A DNA stretch of 12,722 bases from an uncultured Sphingomonadales bacterium (GCA_903958285.1 CAJBSR010000202.1:1-12722), one strand, 5' to 3'. Shown: positions 1-7,603, numbered from the stretch's first letter. Numbers and translations: made by a program. The notes: generated by a model from the sequence alone, not told the origin.

Positions 1-867
1 CGCCTGGTTGATCATCGACTGCGCTTCCTGCTGCGCGGCGGTCACGTCCTTAAAGGCATCGATGACTTCAGCCGGCGGATCGGCGCGCTTGATGGCGATG
101 CCTTCAATGCGCACGCCGGACCGATAGCCAGCGAGGATGGAGCGCATCCGCTGTTCGACATCCGCTTCAATCTGACCGCGCTTGGCGCCGATGGCCCCAA
201 TCAGGTCCACCCGCGACACCGCTGCCCGCATCGAGCTTTCGGCGACTTCCCTAATGGTTTCCTGAGGGTCCGTCAGCTGGAACTGGAACAGTTCCGGATC
301 GGCAATGGACCAGCGCACCGAATAATCGAGATCGATGATGTTCTGGTCACCCGTCAGGATGAAGTTCTGCGTGTTGCCGCTGGCCGGAATATCGATGGTC
401 CGGATTTCCGCGACGTTGAGCTTGGACACACTTTCAATGGGGTAGGGCAAGGTCAGCCCGATGCCGGAGCCCAATGTGCGCGAATAGGCACCAAAGGTTG
501 TCACCACGGCGCGCTCTTGCGGGCCGACGGCGTGAAAGCTGGTGAGGAGGATCCAAACGCCAACGACGATAGCGCCACCGATTCGGATCAACGGCCAGGG
601 CAGGCCGCCATCTCCACCGCCGCCGCCAAACTGGTCGCGCAGGCGGCGCAGCAGTTCATCCAGTGCAGAAGGGCCACGTGGGCCGCGGGGCTTGCCGCCA
701 CCGCCACCACCGCCGGGGGGGAGATTCCAAGGATTACGGGGGCCACCGCCGCCGTCACCGCCGGAGCCGCCTCCACCTGATTCACCGCCGCCGCGTTTGC
801 CCCAAGGGCCACCCGCTTCAGCCAAAAGCACGCGCCCGCGTGCGACCCAGCCTGTTTTTCCGCTCAT
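1..867 (-). CDS. hflK: HflK, modulator subunit of the FtsH protease (3' end outside the window)
   Basis: HflK forms with HflC the membrane complex that surrounds and modulates the FtsH protease. The 289 codons present run from an ATG at 867 to the window edge without a stop, so only the C-terminal part is missing. Residues 1-90 are a glycine/proline-rich tail with the PRNPWN motif (43-48) typical of HflK. Residues about 91-110 form one membrane segment, followed by the PQERAVV start of the SPFH/prohibitin domain (116-122). That domain continues through the DYSVRW and EVAESSMR segments (181-186 and 207-214) to the coiled-coil region at the left edge. No good Shine-Dalgarno is seen. A TATATG box on the minus strand (880-875) lies only 7 nt before the start, which suggests leaderless or weak initiation. 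hflC would be expected to the left, outside the window. The family call is very secure; the start is fairly secure. Confidence 0.95.
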   Translation of the reverse strand, partial: MSGKTGWVARGRVLLAEAGGPWGKRGGGESGGGGSGGDGGGGPRNPWNLPPGGGGGGGKPRGPRGPSALDELLRRLRDQFGGGGGDGGLPWPLIRIGGAIVVGVWILLTSFHAVGPQERAVVTTFGAYSRTLGSGIGLTLPYPIESVSKLNVAEIRTIDIPASGNTQNFILTGDQNIIDLDYSVRWSIADPELFQFQLTDPQETIREVAESSMRAAVSRVDLIGAIGAKRGQIEADVEQRMRSILAGYRSGVRIEGIAIKRADPPAEVIDAFKDVTAAQQEAQSMINQA

Positions 868-874
868 GAATGCT

Positions 875-880
875 CATATA
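875..880 (-). promoter_or_regulatory. Possible -10 box of hflK
   Basis: The minus strand reads TATATG here, 7 nt before the hflK ATG. The expected -35 position is only T-rich (TGTTTT-like), so the match is weak. If it is used, the transcript would begin at or next to the start codon. This is inference from one hexamer. Confidence 0.25.
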
Positions 881-938
881 GGGGTCGAATTTCATGAAAA
901 ACAGTGGCGCGGAAGATTTCTCCCCTTAAATCGCCGTC

Positions 939-1937
939 ATGTCCGATATTGAAATGATCACACAGGCGCTTGACGCCATTCCCGATCCCGCTGGAAAAGG
1001 CGGTCTGATGGCCTCTGGAAGGGCTGCTGCACCGCGACTGGCCGATGGGCGCGCCGGCCTGATTCTCGACGTTGCGGGTCTTTCCGTGGCGCAGCGCGAT
1101 GCCTTGGGGGCTGAAATCGAAGCGCGTCTGAAACAGATTGAAGGCGTCAACGAAGTTCGCATTGCTATGACAAGCGCGCGCACACAGCGGGTGGTGGTTG
1201 CCATCGCCAGCGGTAAGGGTGGGGTGGGCAAGTCCACCGTGTCGACCAATTTGGCCATCGCGCTCAAGCGGTTGGGCCTCAAGACCGGCTTGGTCGATGC
1301 CGACATTTACGGTCCGTCGCAGCCCCGACTGACCGACACCGAAGGCAAACGCCCTGTGGCCGAAGGCCAGAAGCTGGTGGCGGTCGATACGCCCTTTGGC
1401 GTGCCACTGCTGTCGATGGGGCATTTGGTGAAGCCGGGGCAGGCGATTGCCTGGCGCGGGCCAATGGCGGGCAATGCGCTGGGCCAGCTGATCGATGCCG
1501 AATGGGGCGACGCCAATGTCCTCATCGCCGACATGCCGCCGGGCACGGGCGATGTGCAGTTGTCCATGGTGCAAAAGCATAAGCCCATCGGAGCGGTCAT
1601 TGTCTCCACGCCGCAGGACCTTGCATTGATCGATGCGACGCGCGCCATAGATCTGTTCCGCACATCGGACGTGCCGATCATCGGCATTATCGAGAACATG
1701 TCCGGCTATGCCTGCCCGCATTGCGGCGAGATATCTGATCCGTTTGGAAGTGGTGGCGCTGAAGCGGCAGCCAAGGAAATGGGTGTGCCCTTCCTCGGGC
1801 GCATTCCGCTCGCGATGGACATTCGCGCAGCCTCCGATGCGGGCCAGCCGCCCGCGGCCGGGAACGGACCTCATGCCGGGGCGTTTATGTCGATTGCGGA
1901 GCAACTCGCTGCATGGATCCGCACCCACGGAGGATAA
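939..1937 (+). CDS. mrp: Mrp/ApbC/NBP35-family iron-sulfur cluster carrier ATPase
   Basis: This is a cytosolic P-loop ATPase of the Mrp (ApbC) family, which binds Fe-S clusters and transfers them to apo-proteins. The 332-residue protein has an N-terminal MIP18/DUF59-like region (about 1-80, rather degenerate). A deviant Walker A GKGGVGKS follows at 92-99, then VDADIYGPSQP (119-129), DMPPGTGD (198-205) and the STPQDLAL segment (223-230). The cluster-binding CxxC is C259-C262 (CPHC), followed by the usual FG.GG segment. Length and motif order are normal. The gene is divergent from hflK with a 71-bp gap and has no strong Shine-Dalgarno. Its stop codon lies one base before the next gene, so the two are probably one transcript. 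Family assignment is secure; the specific client proteins are unknown. Confidence 0.95.
   Translation: MSDIEMITQALDAIPDPAGKGGLMASGRAAAPRLADGRAGLILDVAGLSVAQRDALGAEIEARLKQIEGVNEVRIAMTSARTQRVVVAIASGKGGVGKSTVSTNLAIALKRLGLKTGLVDADIYGPSQPRLTDTEGKRPVAEGQKLVAVDTPFGVPLLSMGHLVKPGQAIAWRGPMAGNALGQLIDAEWGDANVLIADMPPGTGDVQLSMVQKHKPIGAVIVSTPQDLALIDATRAIDLFRTSDVPIIGIIENMSGYACPHCGEISDPFGSGGAEAAAKEMGVPFLGRIPLAMDIRAASDAGQPPAAGNGPHAGAFMSIAEQLAAWIRTHGG
1929..1933 (+). promoter_or_regulatory. Ribosome binding site for the CoA-binding gene
   Basis: GGAGG lies within the last codons of mrp, 5 nt before the ATG at 1939. It fixes the start of the downstream gene although an upstream in-frame extension inside mrp is open back to 1708. 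It also implies translation of the two genes from one mRNA. Confidence 0.75.
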
Positions 1938-1938
1938 G

Positions 1939-2364
1939 ATGACGCTGACCCGAAACGAAGATCTGGCCGCACTCCTGTCCTCTGTGCGGACCATCGCTTT
2001 GGTCGGCGCGTCGAACATTCCGGAGCGGGCGAGCTTCACGGTCATGAAGTTTCTGATCGACCATGGCTATACCGTCATCCCGATCAATCCGGGACTGGCC
2101 GGGCAGAGCATCCACGGCGTGGAGGTCAAGGCCAGTCTTGTCGATGCGGGCCCAGTCGACATGGTCGATATCTTCCGCAATTCCGTCGCCGCCGGTGCCA
2201 TTGTCGATGAAGCGATTGCGGTAGGCGCCAAGGCCTTGTGGATGCAGCTGGGCGTCGTCAATGAAGAGGCGGCTGCACGGGCCGAAGCGGCGGGCTTGAA
2301 GGTTGTGATGGACCACTGCCCGAAGATTGAGATTGCCCGGCTGGGGCTGGCGAAGGTCGCTTAA
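1939..2364 (+). CDS. CoA-binding domain protein (YccU-like, CoA_binding_2 family)
   Basis: This is a small single-domain Rossmann-fold protein of 141 residues, the usual size for the stand-alone CoA-binding family (PF13380, E. coli YccU type). Visible signatures are the nucleotide-binding loop VGASNIPERAS (22-32), the second strand TVIPINPG (45-52), VDIFRNS (76-82) and the C-terminal WMQLGVVNEEAAA (101-113). The latter is followed by VVMDHCPKIE (122-131), with Cys127 in the conserved position. The physiological role of this family is not established; binding of CoA or acyl-CoA is known for relatives. The gene starts one base after the mrp stop with a strong GGAGG. The open frame extends upstream through mrp, but that part is a shadow of mrp. 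It is the last gene of the plus-strand pair and is followed by an inverted repeat. Confidence 0.88.
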   Translation: MTLTRNEDLAALLSSVRTIALVGASNIPERASFTVMKFLIDHGYTVIPINPGLAGQSIHGVEVKASLVDAGPVDMVDIFRNSVAAGAIVDEAIAVGAKALWMQLGVVNEEAAARAEAAGLKVVMDHCPKIEIARLGLAKVA

Positions 2365-2374
2365 CCGTTCGGGT

Positions 2375-2440
2375 GTCATTCCCGCGAAAGCGGGGATCTA
2401 AACTCTGCTGGCCATGGATTCCCGCTTTCGCGGGAATGAC
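2375..2440. repeat. REP-like palindromic repeat, 20-bp perfect inverted repeat (GTCATTCCCGCGAAAGCGGG family)
   Basis: The left arm (2375-2394) and right arm (2421-2440) are perfect reverse complements of 20 bp around a 26-nt centre. Each arm is itself a mini-hairpin, CCCGC-GAAA-GCGGG with a GNRA-type loop on one strand. The element therefore can fold either as one long stem or as two small ones. This arm sequence is recognisable as a common dispersed proteobacterial intergenic repeat. It fills the gap between two convergent genes, so it may act as a bidirectional terminator or 3'-end stabiliser. No long U-tract follows either side. Confidence 0.85.
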
Positions 2441-2451
2441 AAGAGGGATGT

Positions 2452-3231
2452 CTACCGCACCGAATATTTACGTGCCCGCTCTTCCAGTCGGGCGACAGCG
2501 ATGGGGTGGAGCGGCGTTCCTGTGGCCAGCACGCCGAACGCCTCCCCTTTGGTCGAATTGAACCGCAACGGGCGGCCATGCGCGTCTGTCACCTTGCCGC
2601 CGGCTTCTTCGGCGATGAGCGCGGCGGCGGCGATATCCCATTCATGGCCCCAGCGCAGCGCGGCGACCAGATCCGCCTCATCGGCGGCGACCATGGCGAT
2701 GCGCAGCGCGATGGAGTTTGGCTTGTACACGGTCACCAAATCCATATCGGCCTTGGGCAGAACGTCGGCAGGTACGCGCGCGCCGGACAGATCGGTGCGG
2801 GTGCTCGCCGTGATCGTCGCGCCGTTGCGGACCGCCCCTGTGCCGCGCGCCGCGCGCCAATGTTCACCCCGCGCCGGAGCATCCAGCACGGCAAGTGTGG
2901 CGCGCCCGCCTTCGACCAGCGCGATCGACACGGCCCAGCCATCTCGGCCCCGCACATAGTCCCGCGTGCCATCAATCGGGTCGACCACCCAGACGCGCGG
3001 GCGCATCAGCCGCTCGGCATTGTCGGCGGTCTCTTCCGACAGCCACCCGGCATCGGGGTCCAGCCGCTTGAGTTCGTCCTTCAGGAACCGGTCAACCGCC
3101 AGATCTACTTCCGACACCGGGTTGCCGGGCGATTTTTCCCATTGCTCAAACGCGCCGCGATAGCTTTTGAGCGCAAGCGCCCCTGCCTCGCGGGCAATGT
3201 CGCTCAGGGCATCAAGGCGTGGATCAGTCAC
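2452..3231 (-). CDS. Inositol monophosphatase-family phosphatase (CysQ/HisN-like)
   Basis: This is a metal-dependent phosphatase of the IMPase superfamily, 259 residues. Metal-binding motifs are complete: the Glu pair in GWLSEE (62-67), DPIDGT with D84 and D87 (84-89), and the second site WDIAAAALIAEEAGG (W198, D199, to 212). Substrate cannot be read from sequence. Candidates are 3'(2'),5'-bisphosphate nucleotide (CysQ), inositol phosphate, or histidinol phosphate (HisN); length and C-terminus best fit proteins usually annotated CysQ in sphingomonads. The start is a GTG that overlaps the pmbA stop by 8 nt (GTGACTGA), which indicates translational coupling. It is the third gene of ubiA-pmbA-phosphatase. 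A nearly complete antisense open frame exists but is a high-GC shadow. Confidence 0.9.
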   Translation of the reverse strand: MTDPRLDALSDIAREAGALALKSYRGAFEQWEKSPGNPVSEVDLAVDRFLKDELKRLDPDAGWLSEETADNAERLMRPRVWVVDPIDGTRDYVRGRDGWAVSIALVEGGRATLAVLDAPARGEHWRAARGTGAVRNGATITASTRTDLSGARVPADVLPKADMDLVTVYKPNSIALRIAMVAADEADLVAALRWGHEWDIAAAALIAEEAGGKVTDAHGRPLRFNSTKGEAFGVLATGTPLHPIAVARLEERARKYSVR

Positions 3232-4570
3232 CGGCGAGGGTCATGCCTTCGAGGCGGAGGGTCGGCGCGTTGGTGCCATGCCGGAAGTCGAGATCATTGG
3301 CGGGGGTGAGGGTGCGGAACATCTCTTTGAGGTTCCCTGCAATCGTCACTTCGGCAACAGGCCCTTCAATCTGGCCATTGCGGATGACAAAGCCGGATGC
3401 GCCGCGGCTGTAGTCACCTGTCAGCCCGTTGACGCCATGCCCGATCAGATCGGTCACGTAAAAGCCTTCTTTGATGTCGGCCATCAGCTCTGCCGGGGAG
3501 ACGTCGCCTGCTTCCATATGCAGGTTGGTGGCGCCCGCCCCCGGCGGGCCGCTGACGCCGCGCGAGGCATGGCCGGTCGGCGCAAGGCCAAGCTGACGGG
3601 CAGAGGCGGAGTCGAGCAGCCAGGTTGTCAGGCGACCCTTTTCAATGATCGCGCGGCGCTGCGTTGGCAGGCCTTCGCCATCAAACGGCTTGGACCGAAG
3701 TCCGCGCACGCGGTGTGGATCATCCACGATGGTGATGCCGCTGCCGAAGACCTCGGTGTCGAGTGCATCGAGCAGGAAGCTCGTCTTGCGGGCGATGGCA
3801 CCGCCGGTGATCGCGCCTATAAGATGGCCGATGATGCCGCCGGACACGCGGGGATCAAAGATCACGGGCATCGGCCCGCTTTTCAGGCGGACGGGGTTCA
3901 TCCGCGCAATGGCGCGCTCGCCGGCTTCACGGCCGATCTTGGCCGCGTCATCAAGGTCACCCAGATGGCGTGTTGAATGCCAGGCGTAATCGCGCTGCAT
4001 GTCAGAGCCTTCGCCGGCCAAGACGCTGGCCGAGACGCCATGGCTCGATCCAGAATAGCTTCCCGCAAATCCTCCGCTTGTCGCGAGCGCAATCAGCGCG
4101 CGTCCGGCGCTGGCCGACCCGCCTTCGCTATTGGTGACGCCAGCGACGGCGCGGGCGGCATCTTCGGCCTCTAGGGCACGCGCGCGCAGATCCTGCGGAG
4201 AGACGTCGCCACCATCATCAATATCGAAACTCGTGGGTGTGCCGGTCATCAGCCGGTCTTGCGGGGCGAGCCCTGCATATTCGTCTTCGGGGGCTTGGCC
4301 TGCCATGGCGACGGCACGTTCGGCCAGCTTTTCCATCGCCTGTAACGAGAGGTCAGAGGACGAGGCGCTGGCCGACTGCTTGCCGACAAAAACACGCAGG
4401 CCAATCTCTTCGCCTTCGGAACGCTGGACGTCTTCCAGCGCGCCAAGGCGGACCTGCACGCCGGTCGCGGCATCGGCAACATAGATGGCATCGGCGGCGT
4501 CTGCGCCTGCTTTCAGAGCACGGGCAACAAGGTCGGCGGCGCGGTCCCGCGCTTGATCAATGGTCAGCAT
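3224..4570 (-). CDS. pmbA: PmbA/TldE, subunit of the TldD-TldE metalloprotease
   Basis: PmbA (TldE) pairs with TldD in a cytosolic heterodimer that degrades or matures small peptides; in E. coli it processes microcin B17 and CcdA. The 448-residue length is normal. The protein lacks an HExxH zinc motif, as expected for the TldE rather than the TldD subunit. Recognisable segments are the N-terminal domain with EDVQRSEGEEIGLRVFV (46-62), SFLLDAL (264-270), and the conserved C-terminal stretch GHGVNGLTGDYSRGASGF (377-394). After that comes EVTIAGNLKEMF (407-418). The ATG at 4570 is preceded by a purine-rich but weak ribosome site. The gene lies 31 nt after ubiA and overlaps the phosphatase gene by 8 nt. 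No tldD is in the window. Confidence 0.94.
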   Translation of the reverse strand: MLTIDQARDRAADLVARALKAGADAADAIYVADAATGVQVRLGALEDVQRSEGEEIGLRVFVGKQSASASSSDLSLQAMEKLAERAVAMAGQAPEDEYAGLAPQDRLMTGTPTSFDIDDGGDVSPQDLRARALEAEDAARAVAGVTNSEGGSASAGRALIALATSGGFAGSYSGSSHGVSASVLAGEGSDMQRDYAWHSTRHLGDLDDAAKIGREAGERAIARMNPVRLKSGPMPVIFDPRVSGGIIGHLIGAITGGAIARKTSFLLDALDTEVFGSGITIVDDPHRVRGLRSKPFDGEGLPTQRRAIIEKGRLTTWLLDSASARQLGLAPTGHASRGVSGPPGAGATNLHMEAGDVSPAELMADIKEGFYVTDLIGHGVNGLTGDYSRGASGFVIRNGQIEGPVAEVTIAGNLKEMFRTLTPANDLDFRHGTNAPTLRLEGMTLAGD

Positions 4571-4601
4571 CCGCCCCGCTTAGGCGTTTGGCCGCAAAGG
4601 C

Positions 4602-5537
4602 TCAAGCCGAAGCGCCGACGGTTGCCATCGCCAATGCCACCAACAGTCCGGCAAAGCGGTTGGAGCGGAACTTGGCGAGCGCATCGCTGCCATCCGCCAC
4701 GCGCAGTGAGGCGACCTGCCAGGTGAAGTGGAGCGCTGCGGGCAGCAAGGCGGCCAGCGCCAGCATCTGCGGCCGAACCTGCCAGATGGCCGCGCTCCAA
4801 AGCAGCAGGGCGAGCGCATAGAATATTGCCACGCCGGGTTTGACGCTGCCGCCCAGTGCGCGGGCCGAAGACCGGATACCGATCAGCGCATCGTCCTCAC
4901 GGTCTTGCAGGGCGTAGATGGTGTCATAGCCGATCACCCAGAAGATTGACCCCGCATAGACGAGCAGCATGGGCAAAGCGGCATCTGCCACCGCCATCCA
5001 GCCAACCAAGGCACCCCAGGAAAAGACAAGGCCAAGCCAGGCCTGCGGCCACCATGTGATCCGCTTCATGAAGGGATAGGCGGCAACAGGCGCGAGGCTC
5101 GCGAGCGCGACCAGCTCTGCCGTCCAGCGAAACTGGAGCAGCGCAATCAGCCCGAACAGTGAGAGCGACACGAGCCAGACCCATGCCTGTTTGACGCTGA
5201 CCGCACCACTGGCGACCGGGCGGTTCCGGGTGCGTTCCACCTGCGCATCCAGATCGCGATCAACAATGTCGTTATAGACGCACCCCGCGCCGCGCATCGC
5301 AATCGCGCCGAGCAACATCCAGAGCGCCAGATCCCAACGCTGCGGCAACCCACCGGCGAGGCCAAGCCCATAGATGCAGGGCCAGAAGAGCAGCCACCAG
5401 CCAATCGGCCGGTCAAGCCGCGCCAGCGAGGCATAGGGGCGTGCGGCGGCAGGCAGGACACGCATCAGGCCGGTGAGTTCGATATCGGGCACCGCAAAGG
5501 TTTCAGATGTCGAGGTTTCATTTCGGCGCGCGTTCAT
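4602..5537 (-). CDS. ubiA: UbiA, 4-hydroxybenzoate polyprenyltransferase
   Basis: This integral inner-membrane prenyltransferase attaches the polyprenyl tail to 4-hydroxybenzoate in ubiquinone synthesis. The 311-residue protein carries both Asp-rich motifs: N89-D90-xx-D93-xxx-D97 (NDIVDRDLD) and the second at 205-216 (YDTIYALQDREDD region). LDRPIGWWLLFWP (41-53) is the typical first helix. About nine hydrophobic segments are visible. I chose the ATG at 5537; the open frame extends to 5636, but that extension is hydrophilic, unlike the family, and would run into rsmE. A later start at Met25 (near 5465) is possible because the first 24 residues are poorly conserved in character. First gene of the ubiA-pmbA-phosphatase operon, divergent from rsmE. 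Confidence 0.94.
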   Translation of the reverse strand: MNARRNETSTSETFAVPDIELTGLMRVLPAAARPYASLARLDRPIGWWLLFWPCIYGLGLAGGLPQRWDLALWMLLGAIAMRGAGCVYNDIVDRDLDAQVERTRNRPVASGAVSVKQAWVWLVSLSLFGLIALLQFRWTAELVALASLAPVAAYPFMKRITWWPQAWLGLVFSWGALVGWMAVADAALPMLLVYAGSIFWVIGYDTIYALQDREDDALIGIRSSARALGGSVKPGVAIFYALALLLWSAAIWQVRPQMLALAALLPAALHFTWQVASLRVADGSDALAKFRSNRFAGLLVALAMATVGASA

Positions 5538-5550
5538 GCTAACCGCTCTT

Positions 5551-6291
5551 ATGCCCGCGACACCGGCCTGGCCACCCCAATCCACACCCCGCCTCTTTGT
5601 TGAGGCCCGTCTTTCCGATGGCGCCGATGTGCGCATCGAAGGCGGGCAGGCGCATTATCTGTCCAACGTCATGCGCCTGAAGGAAGGCGCGCCGGTTAAG
5701 CTGTTCGACGATCAGACGGGCGAATGGCTCGCTGAAGTCGCCGCGACCGGCAAACGTGACATGGTGCTGCGCGTCGTTGCCCAATTGCGTCCGCGGGAGG
5801 ATGTGCCCGATCTTTGGCTGCTGGCCGCGCCCGTCAAAAAGGCGCGGCTCGACATGGTGGTCGAAAAGGCGTGTGAGCTGGGTGTGGCACTCTACCGGCC
5901 GGTTATCACGCGCCGGACCATCATTGAGCGGCTCAACATGGACCGGCTGCGGGCGACGATGGTGGAGGCCGCTGAACAATGCGGGCGCACAGCACTTCCC
6001 CGTATCGAAGAGGCCGTGAAGCTGCCTGCTTTGCTGCGCGACTGGCCAGCGGACCGCACGCTCTATTTCGCCGATGAAGAAGGCGGCGTGCCCTTTGCCG
6101 AGGTCGCAAAGGCAGGTCCGGCCGCGATCCTCATCGGCCCCGAAGGTGGCTTTGACACCGATGAGCGGGCCGCGATCAAGGCGCTGCCGCAGGCGGTTGG
6201 TGTTTCACTTGGGCCCCGCATTCTTCGGGCGGAAACGGCGGCGATTGCCGCGTTGTCCGTTTGGATGGCAAAGGCCGGGGATTGGAGTTAG
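5551..6291 (+). CDS. rsmE: RsmE, 16S rRNA m3U1498 methyltransferase
   Basis: RsmE methylates U1498 of 16S rRNA using S-adenosylmethionine; it has an N-terminal PUA-like domain and a C-terminal SPOUT (trefoil-knot) domain. The protein is 246 residues. PRLFVEARL (13-21) and AHYLSNVMRLKEG (34-46) mark the PUA-like part. EQCGR (142-146), IGPEGGF (195-201) and LGPRILRAETA (220-230) are the SPOUT/SAM-binding signatures. The ATG at 5551 gives the usual MPATPAWPP-type N-terminus. In-frame ATGs at 5536 and 5473 also exist, and the 5536 one shares bases with the ubiA start. No Shine-Dalgarno decides between them. A convergent DUF2855 gene follows after a repeat. Confidence 0.93.
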   Translation: MPATPAWPPQSTPRLFVEARLSDGADVRIEGGQAHYLSNVMRLKEGAPVKLFDDQTGEWLAEVAATGKRDMVLRVVAQLRPREDVPDLWLLAAPVKKARLDMVVEKACELGVALYRPVITRRTIIERLNMDRLRATMVEAAEQCGRTALPRIEEAVKLPALLRDWPADRTLYFADEEGGVPFAEVAKAGPAAILIGPEGGFDTDERAAIKALPQAVGVSLGPRILRAETAAIAALSVWMAKAGDWS

Positions 6292-6307
6292 GCGCTCCAA
6301 CCCGCTC

Positions 6308-6387
6308 GCCCTGAGGCTGTCGAAGGGCCGTCCTGTCTTTCCCAGCGATAGTGAATAGAAAGGGCAGGGCTTCGACAGGCTCAGCCC
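6308..6387. repeat. Palindromic intergenic repeat (CTGAGCCTGTCGAAG family)
   Basis: The arms CTGAGGCTGTCGAAG (6311-6325) and CTTCGACAGGCTCAG (6370-6384) pair with one mismatch. Each arm also has its own small flanking palindrome: GCCC/GGGC at 6308-6311/6325-6328 and GGGC/GCCC at 6367-6370/6384-6387. The centre contains a further partial pairing (CCTGTCTTTC near 6332 with GAAAGGGCAGG near 6358). The sequence is a familiar dispersed repeat of sphingomonads and other proteobacteria. It lies between the convergent ends of rsmE and the DUF2855 gene, in a position suited to a bidirectional terminator. Confidence 0.8.
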
Positions 6388-6399
6388 AAACGGTGTTGT

Positions 6400-7473
6400 T
6401 TACGGCCTAACCACAACCCCTGTTTCCGGGTTCTGCTGGCCCACCAGCGTGGCCTGAAACACATCGGCTGCCGCTGCGAGACCGTCGCGGTGCTCGACCT
6501 TCATGAAGCCCTTTGCCGATGCGACAAAGCTCGCCCAAGCGCCGCCAACGGCTTTGGCAAAGCCTGCCGGGCTGAGCGCTTTGATCGTTTCCAAGGCCTC
6601 TGTCGGGGCGAAGAACAAGACAGGCTGCGGCCCGGGGAGCGGCGCCCCGCCAGACCCTTGCGCGCCGACATGAGTGGCGCCCACTGTGCTCGAATATTTG
6701 AGATGGTCGCACAAAGCCGTGTGCACGGCATGGACCAGCTTGGCGTTTCCGGCGAAGTCCACAAAGACGGACGCCGCTGGCGCGAGGGCGGCAACGTCCT
6801 CATAAGCAACGACATCATCGTACAAGCCTGAGGCCTTCACAAAAGCGACATTGCCGGACGAAGTGAGGCCAATGCGGCGGACATCGGGTGAAGCAAGCTT
6901 GGCACAATGCGCCAGCGCCAAGGCGGTCTTGGACGATGCACTCGACAGGATGAGCGTGTCGGCCCCGAACCAGTCGTTGCGGCGGTAGAAATCCTCGATC
7001 AGGAAACCCGTCTTGAACAGCGGGCCGTAGATCATGCGCGCATCTTCATTGGCCGGGTCATGCTCCGGGTCGGCGGCCAGGCGGCTATACTGGTTGTAGA
7101 ACATGCTCATCGGCTGGCGATGCGCGGCGCCATCTGTGAAGCCACCTGCGGAGATGCCGACCGGCACCACATCGAGATGCGTGCCCATGGGGAGATAGCC
7201 GTAGACCCGTTCCCCCACGGCAAGGTCAGAGCAGTTGGAGGCTTCTACGGTCGCATGGCCCCACATGGGGACGATGCCCCACCCTTCAGGCGCCGGGAAG
7301 AAGTTCCAATATTGGAACATGTCACCGATCACCGCATAGGTGACATTGTTGGCGGTCACAGCGAAGCTTTGGACTTTCAGGCGGACAGCGCCATCGGCCA
7401 GCGGCGGCAGGTCAATCTCCGTGACGTTCATTGTTGTGAGCGCGTCGCGCTTTGCCCAGACCGCTTGTGCCAT
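6400..7473 (-). CDS. DUF2855 family protein (MDR-like fold, function unknown)
   Basis: The 357-residue protein matches the DUF2855 family in overall pattern. Its N-terminal half has the shape of medium-chain dehydrogenase/reductase proteins: FAVTANNVTYAVIGD (37-51), WGHATVEAS (71-79) and GERVYGYLPMGTHL (87-100). ILSSASSKTALALA (175-188) sits at the start of a Rossmann-like nucleotide-binding half. Catalytic zinc ligands of alcohol dehydrogenases are not evident, and no substrate is known for the family. I chose the ATG at 7473 because AGGAG lies 7 nt upstream; the GTG at 7479 is too close to that site. It is divergent from the XRE regulator gene, which may control it. Confidence 0.82.
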   Translation of the reverse strand: MAQAVWAKRDALTTMNVTEIDLPPLADGAVRLKVQSFAVTANNVTYAVIGDMFQYWNFFPAPEGWGIVPMWGHATVEASNCSDLAVGERVYGYLPMGTHLDVVPVGISAGGFTDGAAHRQPMSMFYNQYSRLAADPEHDPANEDARMIYGPLFKTGFLIEDFYRRNDWFGADTLILSSASSKTALALAHCAKLASPDVRRIGLTSSGNVAFVKASGLYDDVVAYEDVAALAPAASVFVDFAGNAKLVHAVHTALCDHLKYSSTVGATHVGAQGSGGAPLPGPQPVLFFAPTEALETIKALSPAGFAKAVGGAWASFVASAKGFMKVEHRDGLAAAADVFQATLVGQQNPETGVVVRP

Positions 7474-7479
7474 TGTCAC

Positions 7480-7485
7480 TCTCCT
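7480..7485 (-). promoter_or_regulatory. Ribosome binding site for the DUF2855 gene
   Basis: On the minus strand this reads AGGAGA, spaced 7 nt from the ATG at 7473 and zero nt from the alternative GTG at 7479. It therefore selects the ATG. Confidence 0.75.
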
Positions 7486-7502
7486 GTGGTTTCGTTTGTG
7501 CC

Positions 7503-7531
7503 AAGCTAGACAGCCACACCCGCCAAAGCAA
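7503..7531 (-). promoter_or_regulatory. Possible promoter of the DUF2855 gene
   Basis: The minus strand has TTGCTT at 7531-7526 and TAGCTT at 7508-7503, separated by 17 bp. The spacing is ideal for a sigma-70-type promoter, but the -10 match is poor. It sits about 18 nt before the ribosome binding site. Confidence 0.3.
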
Positions 7532-7575
7532 CACAGATAGGCCTTGTTGTGGTGGTGAAGTATAGGCTACTGAAT

Positions 7576-7590
7576 TAACCGATACGGTTA
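7576..7590. promoter_or_regulatory. 15-bp palindrome, putative operator
   Basis: TAACCG-ATA-CGGTTA is a perfect 6+3+6 inverted repeat located 13 bp before the XRE gene start, in the divergent intergenic region shared with DUF2855. Its size and symmetry fit a dimeric helix-turn-helix repressor site. Autoregulation by the adjacent XRE protein is the simplest guess, but a TetR- or MarR-type factor encoded elsewhere would fit equally well. Confidence 0.5.
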
Positions 7591-7603
7591 TAAGGGTGGG
7601 CTG

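Noticed and set aside
542..952. Proline-rich plus-strand frame opposite hflK
   Set aside because: The proline runs are the antisense reading of the glycine-rich HflK N-terminus.
864..2045. Minus-strand open frame of 393 codons opposite mrp
   Set aside because: It lies entirely antisense to a well-supported mrp gene, has a low-complexity His/Arg-rich composition and no recognisable domain; high G+C produces such shadows.
2373..2561. Short frame beginning MSFPRKRGS in the 2375 repeat
   Set aside because: This is the standard translation artefact of the palindromic repeat, not a gene.
2506..3309. Plus-strand frame of 267 codons opposite the phosphatase gene
   Set aside because: The phosphatase on the other strand has complete catalytic motifs; this frame has none.
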